Shown piece after piece: positions 4,124 through 7,070 of a stretch of 7,070 nucleotides of DNA. The DNA is from Candidatus Manganitrophaceae bacterium (lineage in GTDB: Bacteria; Nitrospirota; Nitrospiria; SBBL01; Manganitrophaceae), in NCBI GenBank assembly GCA_004297235.1, contig SCUR01000343.1, forward strand, positions 1-7,070. The letters are read 5' to 3'. Position 1 is the first letter of the stretch, and each line of letters opens with the position of its first letter. The notes under the pieces are model-generated. The model worked only from the letters and a program-made list of their open reading frames with translations, was not told the DNA's origin and did not search any database. Position numbers and translations under genes: made by a program.

Positions 4124-7070
4124 ATGAGGGAGGCCGCATCCCGCATCCCCACCCCTTGCTTTTCTTTGCCGGTCTTTTTTCTGGTTCTTCTTCCTCTTTT
4201 CCTGCCGGCCCCCGCTCAAGGCGCCGGGAAATTCACCGCTTTCGAGAAGGAGTATCACCGGGAAGAGGGAGAACCGGTCGTGATCGAAGCCGACTTTACC
4301 GTGGTCGATCCGCGGGCCGCCTACATCCTCAAAATCTACAACAATGGGCTGAGCGACGCTCCCCGGGAAAAGGTCAGCGCCTCTGAAATTGTGCTGAACG
4401 GCGTCCAGATGGTTCGCCCCTCCGATTTCAATCAAAAGGCGACCTTCTTCGAGAGGCCGGTCCCTCTCAAAGAGAAGAACTCTCTCCAGGTGAAATTGAA
4501 GGGGAAATCGGGGGGCGGGATCACCCTCCGGATCATCGGGACCGATACCGCCCCGCCCCAATTGGCCGTGATCGCGCCGACGCCGCATCTGCTGACCAAC
4601 AACTCCCGCCCGGCTTTCATCCTCCAATATCGCGATAAAATCGCCGGCATCGATCGCAAAAGCTTTCGGGCCACCCTGAACGGCAAGGAGATCGGCTCTC
4701 TTTTCCAAGTCGGCGAAGCGGAGGCGACGTATACCCCCGATCCGCTTCCGGACAATACCTATACCTTGACGGCATCGATCGCCGACTTCGCCGAAAACCG
4801 CACCGAAGCCACGGTGGCCGTTCAGATCGATGCGACCCCTCCCGAGACCCGTCTGGCGCCGCCGGATGCGCCCGGCGGATCGGGTTGGTCTCGGGCCTCC
4901 GGTCTGGAAGCCTCCGACCCCGGCGCCGGGGTGGCCGAGCTGCATTATCAGCTCAATGCCAATCCGGAGGTTGTGATCCGGCCGGACGACGCGCTTCTCT
5001 TCTCGGAGCGGAAGACCCTTTCCGTCCCTCTTCCGGACGAAGGGAAAATGACCCTCCTTTATTATGCCGTGGACCGCGCCGGAAATCGGGAGGCGGTGAA
5101 GCAAAGGGCCCTTCAGATCGATCGGACCCCGCCGCAGATCAAGGCGACCCTCTCTCCGCCGCCGAATGAATTCGGCTGGCTTCGAACCGACGTGACCGTC
5201 GGCTTTGAGGGAATGGACGCGCTTTCCGGGCTCGCTTCGATCTCGCCGCCGGTCAAGCTGACCGGGGAGGGGGCGAACCAACTGGTTCCGGGGATCGCCG
5301 TCGATCGGGCCGGGAACGAGGCGAAGATGGTGGCCTCCGTCTGGATCGACGAAACCCCCCCCGTTCTCACGTTGGACTCCGTTCCGGAGGGGGCCGCGCT
5401 CGCGTTGAAAGCGGTTCCCCTCACCTTTTCGTTCAGCGATTCCCTCTCGCAGGTCCGGCCGGACCGGTTTACGGTCGTCATGAACCGGGTCGATCTCTCG
5501 CCGGTCTTCACCCCCCAATCGGGACAAGCGACCAAGACCTTCGCGCTGGCCGACCGAAAATATATCCTGACCGCCTCGATCGAAGACCGCGCCGGCAACA
5601 AGACCGAGCTGACGCGCCATTTCACGGTCGATACCGTCCCGCCCGATCTGACGGTGACCGCCCCTGAAACCGGTCAGCTGATCAAGGCCACAGCCATTCG
5701 GGTGGCCGGCAAGGCGCTGGATGCGACTACCTCGGTCAGCGCGCTGCGGGTAAACGGGATGGAGGTTCCCCTCCTTCCCTCGGGAGAGTTCGCCGTTCCT
5801 TTCCCGCTTCCGAATGAAGGGGTCAATTTTTTGAAGATCGAAGCGGTCGATGAGGCGGGGAACATCGCGACCAAGGAGGTCAGTCTGCTTCGGGATACCC
5901 TCGGTCCGGAAATCGGCGAGATCACCCCCGCCCCCGGGTCGTTCACGCGGGAATCAAAGGTGACAATCTCCGGCAAGGCGCGCGATCTTGCCGGCGCGGT
6001 GGCGTCGCTCCGGATCAACGGGTCGGTGATTCCTTTCCATCCCGAAAAGGGGGGAGATTTTTTCTCAGTGGAGGTCCCCCTTCCCAAAGAGGGTGAAAAC
6101 CGGATTGAAATCATTGCCATCGATGCCGCCGGGCACCAGACCGCCTATCCCCCCTTCTCCTTGATGCGGGATACGGTCGCTCCGGTCATCGACGTTGCCC
6201 CGCTCCTCCCCGGATCGAGTGTGGCGACCACCCCGATCGTCGTCACCGGAGCGGTCCGCGAGACCGGGCCGGTCGCCGCCTTCTCCCTCAACGGTCGGCC
6301 GGTGACGCTTCAAGAGAATCGGTTCTCCATCGAGATACCGCTCAAGACGGGCGAGAATCCCCTCTCCTTTTCTGCGACCGATGCGGCGGGCAATGTCACC
6401 GAGGCGCATCAGACGATCTTGCTCGATCAGACGGCGCCCGAGTTGACGATCACTTCGCCCGTCCCGGGACGAATGGTCGCCTCCAAGATGATCCCTTTGA
6501 CCGGCCGGGTCGTCGACACGATCTCTTCGATCGCCTCGTTCACGATCAATGGGATCAAAGTGATCCCGTCCGCGTCGGGTGAATTCGCCACCACGCTTCC
6601 GTTGAACATCGAAGGAGAAAATCGGTTCGATTTTGTCGCCGCCGATGCGGCCGGCAATCAGACCTCCGCGAGCGTTCGGGTGACCCGAGATACGGAGCCG
6701 CCCGACCTTCAGCTCATCGAGCCGACGGTGAGAGCGTATACGGATGAGCCGACCCTGTCACTGGCGGGGACCGTCTCCGATCGGGGAACTTCAGTCGCTT
6801 CGCTCACCGTCAATGGGACTTCCGTCCCGATCAAGGAGGGCCGCTTCAAAACGGTCCTCGCATTGGATGAGGGAGAGAACACGATCCAAGTCATCGCCAC
6901 CGACCGGGCCGGGAATATCCAAACACTCTCGCGAAAGACGATCGTCGACACCCGTCCGCCGAAAATCGTGGTGGAATCTCCCTCCGGTGCGCCGATTTCG
7001 AACTCCGCGGTGATCCTCTCCGGGATCCTCGTCGATCCGAATCCGATCGCCTCCCTCACGCTGAACGGAC
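4124..7070 (+). CDS. Large secreted protein with tandem bacterial Ig-like domains; partial, 3' end beyond the window
   Basis: The frame is open for 982 codons up to the window edge. Residues 1-31 form a signal peptide: a short positive start, a hydrophobic core (LPVFFLVLLPLFLP) and an A-P-A cleavage motif ending at residue 31, so the protein is exported; the only cysteine I see is C12, inside the signal peptide, and it is not in a lipobox. Residues 36-140 form a separate beta-rich domain containing YILKIYNNG, EIVLNGVQMV, PSDFNQ and LRIIGTD. From memory, this domain often sits before Ig-like repeats in very large surface proteins, including some that end in RHS/YD repeats. From residue 141 at least ten Ig-like units follow, each opening with a D-x-x-x-P motif such as DATPP or DTVPP; most later ones carry an N-G turn mid-unit and D-x-A-G-N near the end. 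No catalytic domain is seen. The likely role is adhesion, a cell-surface stalk or presentation of a C-terminal domain, none of which can be tested here. Confidence 0.85.
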   Translation, partial: MREAASRIPTPCFSLPVFFLVLLPLFLPAPAQGAGKFTAFEKEYHREEGEPVVIEADFTVVDPRAAYILKIYNNGLSDAPREKVSASEIVLNGVQMVRPSDFNQKATFFERPVPLKEKNSLQVKLKGKSGGGITLRIIGTDTAPPQLAVIAPTPHLLTNNSRPAFILQYRDKIAGIDRKSFRATLNGKEIGSLFQVGEAEATYTPDPLPDNTYTLTASIADFAENRTEATVAVQIDATPPETRLAPPDAPGGSGWSRASGLEASDPGAGVAELHYQLNANPEVVIRPDDALLFSERKTLSVPLPDEGKMTLLYYAVDRAGNREAVKQRALQIDRTPPQIKATLSPPPNEFGWLRTDVTVGFEGMDALSGLASISPPVKLTGEGANQLVPGIAVDRAGNEAKMVASVWIDETPPVLTLDSVPEGAALALKAVPLTFSFSDSLSQVRPDRFTVVMNRVDLSPVFTPQSGQATKTFALADRKYILTASIEDRAGNKTELTRHFTVDTVPPDLTVTAPETGQLIKATAIRVAGKALDATTSVSALRVNGMEVPLLPSGEFAVPFPLPNEGVNFLKIEAVDEAGNIATKEVSLLRDTLGPEIGEITPAPGSFTRESKVTISGKARDLAGAVASLRINGSVIPFHPEKGGDFFSVEVPLPKEGENRIEIIAIDAAGHQTAYPPFSLMRDTVAPVIDVAPLLPGSSVATTPIVVTGAVRETGPVAAFSLNGRPVTLQENRFSIEIPLKTGENPLSFSATDAAGNVTEAHQTILLDQTAPELTITSPVPGRMVASKMIPLTGRVVDTISSIASFTINGIKVIPSASGEFATTLPLNIEGENRFDFVAADAAGNQTSASVRVTRDTEPPDLQLIEPTVRAYTDEPTLSLAGTVSDRGTSVASLTVNGTSVPIKEGRFKTVLALDEGENTIQVIATDRAGNIQTLSRKTIVDTRPPKIVVESPSGAPISNSAVILSGILVDPNPIASLTLNG
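4544..7070 (+). repeat. Tandem Ig-like coding repeats (ten units, the last incomplete)
   Basis: Units begin at the D codon of the D-x-x-x-P motif at 4544, 4829, 5120, 5348, 5630, 5894, 6170, 6425, 6689 and 6947. The first four are 95, 97, 76 and 94 residues long and diverged. The next five are more regular at 88, 92, 85, 88 and 86 residues and share a pattern: a glycine-valine strand, an N-G turn (VNGMEVP, INGSVIP, LNGRPVT, INGIKVI, VNGTSVP), then G-E-N or G-V-N, D-x-A-G-N/H, and a closing R-D-T or L-D-Q. The similarity is at protein level and the DNA copies differ widely, so these are old repeats rather than recent duplications. Confidence 0.8.

Noticed and set aside
4121..5620. Minus-strand open frame of 499 codons
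   Set aside because: It is antisense to the Ig-repeat gene, whose signal peptide and periodic repeats are convincing. The antisense product is Arg/Gly/Asp-rich with no recognisable domain.

Overview
The window holds three protein-coding genes: two GlnE-family nitrogen-regulation genes transcribed away from each other, and a long secreted repeat protein downstream. The DNA is GC-rich (roughly 60% by eye) and the codons favour G/C at the third position, which is why long false reading frames lie opposite every real gene. No rRNA, tRNA, CRISPR array or mobile element is visible. The organism is probably a Gram-negative environmental bacterium. A Nitrospirota-like or deltaproteobacteria-like source would fit the split GlnE modules and the Ig-repeat protein, but no marker here settles the taxonomy.

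Left part (1-2058, minus strand): a gene cut off by the window edge. Its protein begins with a segment resembling the C-terminus of GlnD (a linker and two ACT-type domains) and continues into a GlnE-type nucleotidyltransferase module that most resembles the adenylyltransferase (AT) half of classical GlnE. Centre left (2059-2307): a divergent control region of about 250 bases with a TATAAT promoter facing each way and a possible stem-loop. Centre (2308-4011, plus strand): a complete single-module GlnE homologue of 567 residues that most resembles the adenylyl-removing (AR) half of classical GlnE. A hairpin with a T-run follows it.

Right part (4124-7070, plus strand, cut off by the window edge): a protein with a signal peptide, one N-terminal beta-rich domain, and at least ten consecutive Ig-like units of about 76-97 residues marked by D-x-x-x-P and D-x-A-G-N motifs. 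It is probably a large surface or secreted protein, and its C-terminal business end lies outside the window.

Working model: the two left genes together may do the job of one bifunctional GlnE, adding AMP to and removing it from glutamine synthetase. The two activities would be split onto two proteins, and the AT-like one would carry its own probable glutamine-sensing ACT domains. This is inferred from motifs and gene layout only. The repeat protein looks functionally unrelated and has its own ribosome binding site behind the terminator.
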